DNA of 64,000 nt from Agrobacterium tumefaciens (lineage in GTDB: Bacteria; Pseudomonadota; Alphaproteobacteria; Rhizobiales; Rhizobiaceae). Position 1 is the stretch's first letter; every line of letters starts with the position of its first letter. This document shows positions 9,124-16,026 of this stretch, one piece after another. The notes below the pieces were generated by a model. It was not told the DNA's origin. It was given only the letters and a program-made list of their open reading frames with translations, and did no database searches. The stretch is taken from contig NZ_SUPW01000010.1 in assembly GCF_013337285.1 (NCBI RefSeq), positions 109,862 to 173,861 on the forward strand, given 5' to 3'. The translations under genes and the position numbers were made by a program.

Positions 9124-10616
9124 TGAGTGCCGCTTTGCAATCTCTCGCGCTTGGCGAACGTCCGTCGGGCCGCACGCTGCTTACCGCAAGCTGGGTTGTC
9201 GGACACAAGGATGGATCACACCGGCTTTTGAAAAACGGCGAGGTGGTCTTCGAGAATGGTGAGATTCTGTTCGTCGGGCACGGTTTTCCGGGCGAGGTCG
9301 CCCGTCGCGTCGATTTCGGCAATGCCCTCATCAGCCCCGGCCTGATCGATCTCGACGCACTTTCCGATCTCGATACGACGATCCTGGGGATCGATCACTA
9401 CCCCGGCTGGGCCAAGGGCCGGGTCTGGCCGCGATCTTATGTCGAGGCGGGTCCCTACGAGATGTATTCCGGGGAGGAGCTGGCCTTCCAGAAGCGTTTT
9501 GCTTTCGGCCAGCTGCTTCTCAACGGCATTACCACGGCTGCGCCCATCGCTTCCCTGTTTTATCGGCAATGGGGCGAAACCGTTGCCGAATTCGAGGCTG
9601 CGGCCGATGCTGCCGGCGAACTCGGCCTGCGCGTCTATCTCAGCCCCGCATACCGCTCCGGCGGCATGGTGCTGGAAGAGCCGGGGCGCATGGTGCCTGT
9701 TTTTGACGAAGAGCGCGGCTTTCAGGGGCTGAAGGATGCGGTGTCCTTCATCGAAAAACAGAGCGGACGGCATGGCGATCTTGTGCGCGGCATGCTCGCG
9801 CCGGATCGGGTCGAGACATCGACGCTCGCCCTGTTGCAAAGAACCGATGCGGCCGCGCGTGATCTTGGATGCAAGTTCCGTCTGCACATGGCGCAGGGCA
9901 CGATGGAGGTCGATACCGTCCGCAGCCTTCATGGCTCCACTGCGCCCGTGTGGCTGGCCAAGGCCGGTCTCCTCAGCGACCGCCTTGTCGCGCCGCACGC
10001 CACCAATGCGACTGACGAAGATCTGGCGCTCTACGCTGAAAATGGCGTTTCCATCGTCCACTGTCCGCTGGTGTCGGCCAGAGGCGGCAGCAAGCTGTCG
10101 TCGTTTTCGTCGTGCCGGCAGCGTGGCATCAACATTGCGATGGGCACGGACACGGCACCGGCCGACATGCTGATGAACCTTCTGGTCGGGCTCATCACCT
10201 GCCGCATCAGCGACGGTGCTCCCGACAGGGTCCGCTCGGCCGATCTGTTCGACGCCGCCACGATCGGTGGCGCACGGGCGCTGGGTCGGTCCGATCTAGG
10301 ACATCTCTCAAAGGGCGCCCGAGCCGATATCGCGGTCTTCGATCTCGATGATACCGTCATGGCGCCGAGCGTCGATCCGATTACGACCATCGTTACCGGC
10401 GGTTCCGGCAAGATCACACGTGCGGTCTTCGTTGATGGCCGCCTGTCGATGCGTTCAAGGCAGGTCGCGAATATCGACATGGAGCGCGCCCGCGTTCAGG
10501 CGCAGGCGCAGTTCGATGGGCTGATTGCGAAATATCCCGAACGAAGCTGGGCCAATCCGCCCGTTTCGGAAATTTTCCCCCCGAGCTACCCGGTGGAGGT
10601 TGACGCCAATGGATAA
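9123..10616 (+). CDS. Amidohydrolase-like protein lacking the HxH metal motif
   Basis: This 497-residue protein has the amidohydrolase fold in the ATZ/TRZ-SsnA lineage. It retains the histidines of RLHMAQG and APHATN and the aspartate of GTDTAPAD. The family motif after strand 1, normally DxHxH, reads PGLIDLDALSDLD here, so the two metal-binding histidines are replaced by Asp78 and Leu80. Either metal binding is altered (the neighbouring aspartates and the later GIDH could help) or the protein has another role. Start ATG 9123 overlaps the preceding stop as TGATG and has GGAGG upstream; GTG 9120 is less likely. It overlaps the next ATPase gene by 8 bases. Confidence 0.85.
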   Translation: MSAALQSLALGERPSGRTLLTASWVVGHKDGSHRLLKNGEVVFENGEILFVGHGFPGEVARRVDFGNALISPGLIDLDALSDLDTTILGIDHYPGWAKGRVWPRSYVEAGPYEMYSGEELAFQKRFAFGQLLLNGITTAAPIASLFYRQWGETVAEFEAAADAAGELGLRVYLSPAYRSGGMVLEEPGRMVPVFDEERGFQGLKDAVSFIEKQSGRHGDLVRGMLAPDRVETSTLALLQRTDAAARDLGCKFRLHMAQGTMEVDTVRSLHGSTAPVWLAKAGLLSDRLVAPHATNATDEDLALYAENGVSIVHCPLVSARGGSKLSSFSSCRQRGINIAMGTDTAPADMLMNLLVGLITCRISDGAPDRVRSADLFDAATIGGARALGRSDLGHLSKGARADIAVFDLDDTVMAPSVDPITTIVTGGSGKITRAVFVDGRLSMRSRQVANIDMERARVQAQAQFDGLIAKYPERSWANPPVSEIFPPSYPVEVDANG

Positions 10617-11592
10617 TATGAACCAGTCGGTTATCGACGTTCGCAATCTGAAAGTCGAGTTTCCGGGACGCAGAGGCACGGTGACGGCCCTTTCGGATAT
10701 CAGCCTGTCGATCCGCCCCGGCGAAATCCTCGGAGTGGTGGGAGAGTCCGGTGCCGGAAAATCCATGACCGGGCTTGCGATACAGGGCTTGCTGGAAAAG
10801 CCCGGCCGCATCGCCGAAGGCGAAATATGGCTTGGGTCGCGGCGTATCGACAAGTTGGACGACAGGGCGATGGAGAGCATTCGCGGCCGCGAGATCGGTG
10901 CGATTTTTCAGGATCCGCTCACCTCTCTCAACCCACTCTTTACGGTGGGCGCTCAGCTGGTCGAAACGATCCGCCAGCATCTGCCGCTCAATAAAAAAGA
11001 GGCGCGGGGGCGGGCGGTTCAACTCCTGAAAGATGTCGGCATTCCGTCTCCGGAAGACCGCATCGATCATTATCCGCATCAGTTCTCCGGCGGCATGCGC
11101 CAGCGTGTCGTCATCGCGCTGGCGCTGGCGGCCTCGCCAAAGCTCATCATTGCCGACGAGCCGACCACGGCGCTTGACGTATCCATTCAGGCGCAGATCA
11201 TCTCGCTGCTGCGCAGGCTGTGCAAGGAGAAGCAGACGGCCGTCATGCTGGTCACGCATGATATGGGCGTCATCGCCGAAGCTGCTGATCGCGTTGCCGT
11301 GCTTTATGCCGGCAGGCTGATTGAGGTCGGGCCGGTCGAGCAGGTTCTGCATGCGCCGAAACATCCCTATACGCAGGGCCTGATGGCCTCCATCCCTTCC
11401 CTCGGCGCGCGGGTGGAGCGGCTCAACCAGATCGACGGGGCGATGCCGCGTCTTGATGCGATCCCCCCGGGCTGCGCCTTCAATCCGCGCTGTGGCTTTG
11501 CCGGCCCCCGCTGTCTTCGCGAGCGCCCGGAACTGGAAACGCAGGGCAACAGCGCAAGCGCCTGCTGGATGAATGCAGGAGGAACAGCATGA
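10609..11592 (+). CDS. ABC transporter ATP-binding protein, DppD type
   Basis: This 327-residue ATPase of the peptide-transporter class has Walker A GESGAGKS, Q-loop in IFQDPLTSLNP, signature SGGMRQRV, Walker [13 protein letters not shown] and switch histidine VTHDMG. The C-terminal oligopeptide-transporter extension has the cysteine pattern around GCAFNPRCGFAGPRC, which in this family can hold an iron-sulphur cluster. The start at 10609 overlaps the amidohydrolase stop; GGAGG lies upstream. It works with the following DppF-type ATPase and the two permeases at 5990-7924. Confidence 0.93.
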   Translation: MDNMNQSVIDVRNLKVEFPGRRGTVTALSDISLSIRPGEILGVVGESGAGKSMTGLAIQGLLEKPGRIAEGEIWLGSRRIDKLDDRAMESIRGREIGAIFQDPLTSLNPLFTVGAQLVETIRQHLPLNKKEARGRAVQLLKDVGIPSPEDRIDHYPHQFSGGMRQRVVIALALAASPKLIIADEPTTALDVSIQAQIISLLRRLCKEKQTAVMLVTHDMGVIAEAADRVAVLYAGRLIEVGPVEQVLHAPKHPYTQGLMASIPSLGARVERLNQIDGAMPRLDAIPPGCAFNPRCGFAGPRCLRERPELETQGNSASACWMNAGGTA

Positions 11593-12596
11593 AAGCCCCG
11601 GTGACAAAAACGCCCGCACTGACGGTGAAGGGTCTGACCAAGACCTTCGATGTTTCCGCCCCATGGCTCAACCGCGTCATCGAGCGCAAGCCCCGTCTTT
11701 TTGTGCAGGCCGTCAACGACATCGACTTCACGGTGCCAGCCGGCGGCTGTCTCAGCATCGTCGGCGAAAGCGGCTGCGGCAAGTCCACGGTTGCGCGGCT
11801 GGTGACGGGGCTGTTCCGGCCGAGCGCCGGTGAGTTCCGCTTTGCCACGGGACGAAAGGGTGCGCCGCTTTCAGCGCAGATGATCTTTCAGGATCCTTAT
11901 GCCTCGCTTAATCCGCGCTGGCGGGTGAAGAACATCATTGCAGAGCCGATCCGGGAACTGAAACTGCGCGCCACCCGTGCTGAGACGATGGAGCGGGTGG
12001 AGGAGCTGTTGCGAACGGTCGGTCTCTCTGCCTCGGACGGCGAGAAATTCCCGCATGAATTTTCCGGCGGCCAGCGCCAGCGCATTTCGATTGCCCGCGC
12101 CCTGGCAAGCGAGCCGGAGTTTCTGGTCTGCGACGAACCGACATCCGCGCTTGACGTGTCGGTGCAGGCGCAGGTGCTGAACCTGATGCGGCGGCTGCAG
12201 GACGAGCTGGGGCTGACTTATCTGTTCATCAGCCATGATATGAGCGTGGTTCGCCACATGTCGGACCGTATCGCGGTGATGTATCTCGGCCGCATCGTGG
12301 AGGAGGGCGATACGGAGGAGCTGTTCGCCCGCCCGCGCCACCCCTATACGCAGCTTTTGCTGCAGACCATTCCCAATATCGAGGCGCCGCGCCGCGACCG
12401 GGAACTGGTGGCAGGTGAAGTCCCAAGCCCGCTCAGGCCGCCTTCGGGCTGCACCTTCCATCCGCGCTGCCCGCTGGCAACGGCGCGCTGTTCGGCGGAA
12501 GTGCCGCAGGTGCGCACGCTTGCCGGCGGCACACGCGTTGCATGTCATCTGGTGGAGGACGAAGAGGTGTTGACGCAGGAACGGGAGCGCGCCTGA
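11589..12596 (+). CDS. ABC transporter ATP-binding protein, DppF type
   Basis: This 335-residue second ATPase overlaps the preceding gene by 4 bases (ATGA) and has GGAGGAACAGC before the start. Walker A is GESGCGKST, the Q-loop is MIFQDPYASLNPR, the signature is [10 protein letters not shown], Walker B is FLVCDEPTSALD and the switch region is ISHDMSVV. The C-terminal cysteine-rich extension (GCTFHPRCPLATARC) is intact. The stop codon lies inside a hairpin (12591-12611) that also contains the stop of the convergent GntR gene, marking the end of the operon. Confidence 0.93.
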   Translation: MKAPVTKTPALTVKGLTKTFDVSAPWLNRVIERKPRLFVQAVNDIDFTVPAGGCLSIVGESGCGKSTVARLVTGLFRPSAGEFRFATGRKGAPLSAQMIFQDPYASLNPRWRVKNIIAEPIRELKLRATRAETMERVEELLRTVGLSASDGEKFPHEFSGGQRQRISIARALASEPEFLVCDEPTSALDVSVQAQVLNLMRRLQDELGLTYLFISHDMSVVRHMSDRIAVMYLGRIVEEGDTEELFARPRHPYTQLLLQTIPNIEAPRRDRELVAGEVPSPLRPPSGCTFHPRCPLATARCSAEVPQVRTLAGGTRVACHLVEDEEVLTQERERA

Positions 12597-12611
12597 CCGG
12601 CAAGGTCAGGC
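12591..12611. terminator. Hairpin spanning two convergent stop codons
   Basis: GCCTGACC (12591-12598) pairs perfectly with GGTCAGGC (12604-12611) across a 5-base loop. The TGA of the ATPase gene (12594-12596) and the reverse-strand TGA of the GntR gene (12606-12608) both lie in the stem. There is no long T run on either side, so it may pause or stabilise rather than terminate cleanly. Confidence 0.55.
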
Positions 12612-13283
12612 GAGTGCTGCCCGCAGATCATGGGAAAGGTCGCGGATTTCGCTGAGGTCGAGTTCCGCTTCCACATGTTCGAGGTGATGGGTCATCAGAT
12701 GCGTGGCTCTCGACGGATCATTATTGGCAATCGCATCGACGATTTCCGCGTGCTCGTCAGGCCCGCAGTTGAAGCGGTCCGTGTTACGGTAAACGGCAGT
12801 GATGAGGGAGGAACGGGAAATGAGGTCGCGCATGGTGGTGAACAGGAAATCGGAACCGACCGTTTCCGCAAGCAGCAGGTGGAAGCCGCCGGAAAGCTTG
12901 ATGATGTCGGTGGTGATATTGTGAGCATTGGCCAGGCGCTCCTTTTCGACATGGTCGCGAAGCCGTTTCAGATCAGCCTTGGTGGCCGATTTGCACAGTC
13001 GCTCAACGACGCATTGTTCTACCGTGCGGCGCACGAAGAACACGTCTCGCGCCTCTTCGACCGACGGTTTGGAAACGAAGGCGCCGCGATTGGGAACGAT
13101 GGTGACGAGCCCGTCGCGCTCCAGCACGGAAAGCGCCTGGCGGATGCGCGCGCGGCTGACGCCGAAAATGGTGGCGAGCTGCTCCTCCTTCAGCTGCACG
13201 CCCGGGCGAAGCCGTCGTTCAGCGATCGACAGCCAGACTTTCTCGACAATTTGCTGCGTGGACTGGCCGTTTTGTTCGGTCAT
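12606..13283 (-). CDS. GntR-family transcriptional regulator, FCD subfamily
   Basis: This 225-residue regulator has an N-terminal winged helix-turn-helix (roughly residues 10-75; LKEEQLATIFGVSRARIRQA and LVTIVPNRGAFVSKPS) and a C-terminal all-helical FCD ligand domain. The FCD domain keeps metal/ligand histidines in GGFHLLLAE, DEHAEIVDAI and MTHHLEHVE. ATG 13283 has GGAGAG at good spacing; a GTG at 13292 is an alternative. It probably senses the substrate or product of the amidohydrolase pathway. Palindromic sequence lies in front of this gene (13364-13390) and in front of the divergent ABC/amidohydrolase genes (4067-4090), suggesting autoregulation plus control of the operon. Confidence 0.9.
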   Translation of the reverse strand: MTEQNGQSTQQIVEKVWLSIAERRLRPGVQLKEEQLATIFGVSRARIRQALSVLERDGLVTIVPNRGAFVSKPSVEEARDVFFVRRTVEQCVVERLCKSATKADLKRLRDHVEKERLANAHNITTDIIKLSGGFHLLLAETVGSDFLFTTMRDLISRSSLITAVYRNTDRFNCGPDEHAEIVDAIANNDPSRATHLMTHHLEHVEAELDLSEIRDLSHDLRAALA

Positions 13284-13363
13284 CGGGTTCACTCTCCATT
13301 GTGGGTAGAGAAGCGTGATGCGGTGGAAAAAGTCAACCGTTTCAACAGAGTTTTGGTTGCAAG

Positions 13364-13390
13364 ATTGTCAACAATATGAAATAATATTGT
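13364..13390. promoter_or_regulatory. Operator between GntR gene and flavin-reductase-like gene
   Basis: The word ATTGTCAACAATAT at 13364-13377 matches 4067-4080 exactly. It overlaps an inverted repeat ACAATAT / ATATTGT (13371-13377 and 13384-13390). The site lies 81 bases from the GntR start and 24 bases before the flavin-reductase-like gene start, a position that suits repression of both divergent promoters. Confidence 0.68.
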
Positions 13391-13413
13391 GTACTATAAA
13401 CAGGGCAGTTGTC

Positions 13414-14043
13414 ATGGAATTCGACTTCACCACGCTCGAACCGCAGAGCCGTTATCGTCTGCTGACGAATTTTATCGGTCCCCGGCCGATAGCACTCGTC
13501 ACGACGCGTTCGGCTGCCGGCCACAACAATGCGGCGCCGATGAGCTTTTTCAACGTTTTTTCCCATGATCCGCCGATCGTCGTCCTCGGTGTCCAGCCGC
13601 GTGTGACGGGTGAGGAGAAGGACACGATGGTCAATATTCGCCGCACCGGCGAATTCGTCATCAACATGGTGGACATGGCCCTGTCGGAACAGATGCTCGT
13701 CTGCGGCCTCGGCTTCGACAGCGAGGTGGACGAACTTTCCATGGCGCGGCTGACCGCGACCCCCTGCAACAAGATCGATGCAAGCTTTGCGGCGGAATCA
13801 CCCTGCGCCTTTGAGTGCCGGGTGGAGCGCCTGATCGATTATCCGCGCCGCACGCTGGTTCTGGGTGAGGTTGTACACATGCATGTGCACAAGGATTGCC
13901 TTGATGAAGAGGGGCGTTATGTCGATCCGGACCGCTACCAGCCGATCGCACGTCTTCACGCCGACAATTACATTACTTCGGACCGCCAGTTCGTCCTCAA
14001 GGCGCCAGCGATGACCGACTTCATAAAGCCAGATGGCGCGTGA
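13414..14043 (+). CDS. Flavin-reductase-like (FMN-binding split-barrel) protein
   Basis: This 209-residue cytoplasmic protein of the flavin reductase-like/DIM6-NTAB family shows the conserved opening RYRLLTNFIGPRPIALVTT, then NNAAPMSFFNVFSHDPPIVVLGV, the FMN-binding core of the split barrel. A later segment resembles family members that reduce FMN with NAD(P)H for a partner monooxygenase. No FMNH2-dependent monooxygenase is seen in the window, so it may act alone or with a partner elsewhere. The chosen ATG 13414 begins the family homology; an upstream in-frame start at 13315 would run through the operator. It is followed 22 bases later by the racemase-family gene, so the two are probably one transcript. 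Confidence 0.87.
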   Translation: MEFDFTTLEPQSRYRLLTNFIGPRPIALVTTRSAAGHNNAAPMSFFNVFSHDPPIVVLGVQPRVTGEEKDTMVNIRRTGEFVINMVDMALSEQMLVCGLGFDSEVDELSMARLTATPCNKIDASFAAESPCAFECRVERLIDYPRRTLVLGEVVHMHVHKDCLDEEGRYVDPDRYQPIARLHADNYITSDRQFVLKAPAMTDFIKPDGA

Positions 14044-14065
14044 AGGTCCTGAAAGGCTTACCCCG

Positions 14066-14782
14066 ATGCATATTCGCCTGATCAACCCCAACTCTACGGC
14101 CTCGATGACGGCGCAGGCGCTCGACAGTGCCTTGCGCGTCAAACACATGGATACGAAAATTTCCGCTGCAAATCCCGCCGATACGCCCGTGAGTATCGAA
14201 GGTGGGGCGGATGAGGCGCTGGCCGTTCCGGGCCTGCTGCAGGAAATCCGCAAGGGTGAACAGCTGGGCGTTAACGCCTATGTCATCGCCTGCTTTGACG
14301 ACCCGGGGCTGCATGCCGCCCGCGAAGTGGCGCGCGGGCCGGTCATCGGCATCTGCCAGGCCGCCATTCAGGTGGCCATGACGATCAGCCGCCGATTTTC
14401 CATCATCACCACTCTGCCGCGTTCGATCCCCATCATCGAAGACCTTGTCGGCAACTATGGGGCGGAGCGGCATTGCCGCAGGGTCCGCGCCATCAATCTG
14501 CCGGTTCTTGGTCTCGAAGAAGATCCGCTCGCTGCCGAATTGATGCTGATCCGCGAAATCGAAGCGGCCAAAAAGGAGGATGCGGCGGAAGCGATCATCC
14601 TTGGATGCGCCGGCATGTCGGCTCTGTGCGACAGGCTGCGGGAGGCAACCGGCGTGCCTGTTATCGATGGCGTCACGGCAGCGGTGAAACTCGCCGAGGC
14701 GCTGGTGGGGGCGGGTTACGTGACCTCGAAGGTCAATGCCTATGATTATCCGCGCATCAAGGAAGCCATGCTGGTTGCCTGA
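14066..14782 (+). CDS. Asp/Glu/hydantoin racemase family protein
   Basis: This 238-residue protein has the opening MHIRLINPNSTASMT typical of hydantoin-racemase-like enzymes. Both catalytic cysteines of the two-base mechanism are present: Cys76 in VIACFDDPG and Cys181 in IILGCAGMS. Family members racemise hydantoins, aspartate or glutamate, or isomerise maleate. Its position next to three amidohydrolases supports a role in cyclic amide/ureide degradation, for example interconverting enantiomers before ring opening. The ATG at 14066 starts the homology; the upstream alternative overlaps the preceding gene. Confidence 0.88.
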   Translation: MHIRLINPNSTASMTAQALDSALRVKHMDTKISAANPADTPVSIEGGADEALAVPGLLQEIRKGEQLGVNAYVIACFDDPGLHAAREVARGPVIGICQAAIQVAMTISRRFSIITTLPRSIPIIEDLVGNYGAERHCRRVRAINLPVLGLEEDPLAAELMLIREIEAAKKEDAAEAIILGCAGMSALCDRLREATGVPVIDGVTAAVKLAEALVGAGYVTSKVNAYDYPRIKEAMLVA

Positions 14783-14799
14783 GCCGGGAGAGGGCATAC

Positions 14800-14828
14800 G
14801 GTTTCAGGCAATGTGGATGCCCGAAACC
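14800..14828. terminator. Hairpin after the racemase-family gene
   Basis: GGTTTCAGGCA (14800-14810) pairs with TGCCCGAAACC (14818-14828) with one mismatch and a 7-base loop. It lies between the racemase gene and the convergent DUF992 gene. Only short T stretches follow, so its strength as an intrinsic terminator is uncertain. Confidence 0.5.
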
Positions 14829-14847
14829 GCACTGTTTGCAGCCTTAA

Positions 14848-15354
14848 TTAGCGGGCGTGCTTCAATTGCAGGCGTGATACGCCCGCTGCAATGTTTACAC
14901 CCGTGCCGACCTCGGCGCTAATCGGCTGAAGCGCGAAATTCTTGGCGTTGCCGCCGATCAGGGCGTTTGCGCCAATACCGATGCCGACCGAGGCGGCGGC
15001 GGAAGCGCCAACATACTCGCCGCCAAGCGCGCCGTCGCCGATGCGGCTCGCCGCCGTGTTGAACACGATCCAGCTCATATAGGTCTTGCCCGTCACGCCG
15101 ATATCGAGACCCAGCTTACCGATGGTGCCGGTGTAGCGCTCGGTCTTGCCGGAACGCTGGCGAAACTGGCAATCGACATTTTTGCTGGAACCGATCACAA
15201 GGCCGACCCCACCTGCGATTTCGCAGGACAAGGTCCCGACACGTTCCTTCTGGACGGTCTCAGTCGCGCGCTTCGAGTTGTGCTTGGTTTCGGCTGAAGC
15301 GAGCGGGGCAAGTGTCAGGGTTGCAATGGCGGTTGCGAGAACGAACTTCTTCAT
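14848..15354 (-). CDS. DUF992 family exported protein
   Basis: This 168-residue protein has a signal peptide (cut after LASA, before ETKH). The mature part matches the DUF992 pattern of alphaproteobacteria: RVGTLSCEIAGGVGLVIGSSK, a second cysteine in NVDCQFR, YTGTIGKLGLDIGVTG and a glycine/alanine-rich end. It is probably periplasmic; the function is unknown. Start ATG overlaps the stop of the BON-like gene (ATGA) and AGGAG lies inside that gene, so the two are translationally coupled. It is the last gene of the PAS-LuxR/CsbD/BON/DUF992 block. Confidence 0.85.
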   Translation of the reverse strand: MKKFVLATAIATLTLAPLASAETKHNSKRATETVQKERVGTLSCEIAGGVGLVIGSSKNVDCQFRQRSGKTERYTGTIGKLGLDIGVTGKTYMSWIVFNTAASRIGDGALGGEYVGASAAASVGIGIGANALIGGNAKNFALQPISAEVGTGVNIAAGVSRLQLKHAR

Positions 15355-15674
15355 TGTTTATCACTCCTGTTATTGTTGGCGAGGTGGAGGCGCTGGGAGG
15401 CCGCGTCCAGCCTGATCGACGGCCGCTGGCGGATCGCCAGATCGGCGATGATGGGTCGCGATGCGAAACATTCGGCGATGATGACCGCACGTTCGAAGGC
15501 AGAGAGTGTTTCAACTTCGCCTGTGAGGACAATGCACCCATCAGAGGAACTGACGGAGATGCTGCTGTTTTCCTGCCCGTCCGCATAGGCGATCAGTGCC
15601 TGCAACGCGGCGCACAGGCTGATTTCCTGCGGATTGCAGCCCGGTGCCGTGTTTGCGTCCCATGAAAGCATCAT
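15351..15674 (-). CDS. BON-domain-like small protein
   Basis: This 107-residue protein with no signal peptide has a middle part that resembles a BON domain (SISVSSSDGCIVLTGEVETLSAFERA), a fold found in osmotic-stress and envelope-associated proteins. The reading frame extends upstream to 15710, but ATG 15674 has GGGAGG eight bases before it and is preferred. It lies 32 bases after the CsbD-like gene and overlaps the DUF992 gene by 4 bases. The BON assignment rests on pattern only and the C-terminal part is not recognised. Confidence 0.68.
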   Translation of the reverse strand: MMLSWDANTAPGCNPQEISLCAALQALIAYADGQENSSISVSSSDGCIVLTGEVETLSAFERAVIIAECFASRPIIADLAIRQRPSIRLDAASQRLHLANNNRSDKQ

Positions 15675-15706
15675 CGTGAAACCTCCCGCCCTGAACAATC
15701 GGTAGA

Positions 15707-15886
15707 TCACTTTAATGCTTTGGTGATGGCGTCTTTCGCCCGGCCAAGTTTCTCCTGTGCGTGGCCGGCGACTTTTTCTGCCTTGCCTTCCGCTTCAAGT
15801 TGCCCATTGCCGGTAATCTTTCCGGCCGCTTCCTTGATGGTTCCCTTGGCCTGGCGGGCAATGCCTTCGATACGGTTTTTGTCCAT
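15707..15886 (-). CDS. CsbD-like stress protein (59 residues)
   Basis: This short gene is easily missed. It encodes 59 residues beginning MDKNRIEGIARQAKGTIKEA and continuing AAGKITGNGQLEAEGKAEK, the hallmark of CsbD/YjbJ proteins, ending in KALK. Such proteins are small, hydrophilic, mostly helical and usually induced by general stress; their biochemical role is unknown. GGAAGGAG lies nine bases before the ATG. It is first in a run with the BON-like and DUF992 genes, 140 bases downstream of the PAS-LuxR regulator gene on the same strand. The longer open frame on the same strand at 15712-15933 is in another frame and shows no family pattern. Confidence 0.9.
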   Translation of the reverse strand: MDKNRIEGIARQAKGTIKEAAGKITGNGQLEAEGKAEKVAGHAQEKLGRAKDAITKALK

Positions 15887-16026
15887 GATGCACTCCTTCC
15901 ATCGTTGGATACTGCCGCTGCTGACAACGGCATGATGTGAAGGTAGTGCGGCGCAATGGCCTGAAGCAGAGCACTTTCTACTAGTTGAACTGGTATAAAG
16001 TGACCTATTTTTGCAAAAGCAGGCCG

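Noticed and set aside
15712..15933. 73-codon minus-strand frame over the CsbD-like gene
   Set aside because: The CsbD pattern with a good ribosome site lies in another frame of the same strand; this frame shows no family features.
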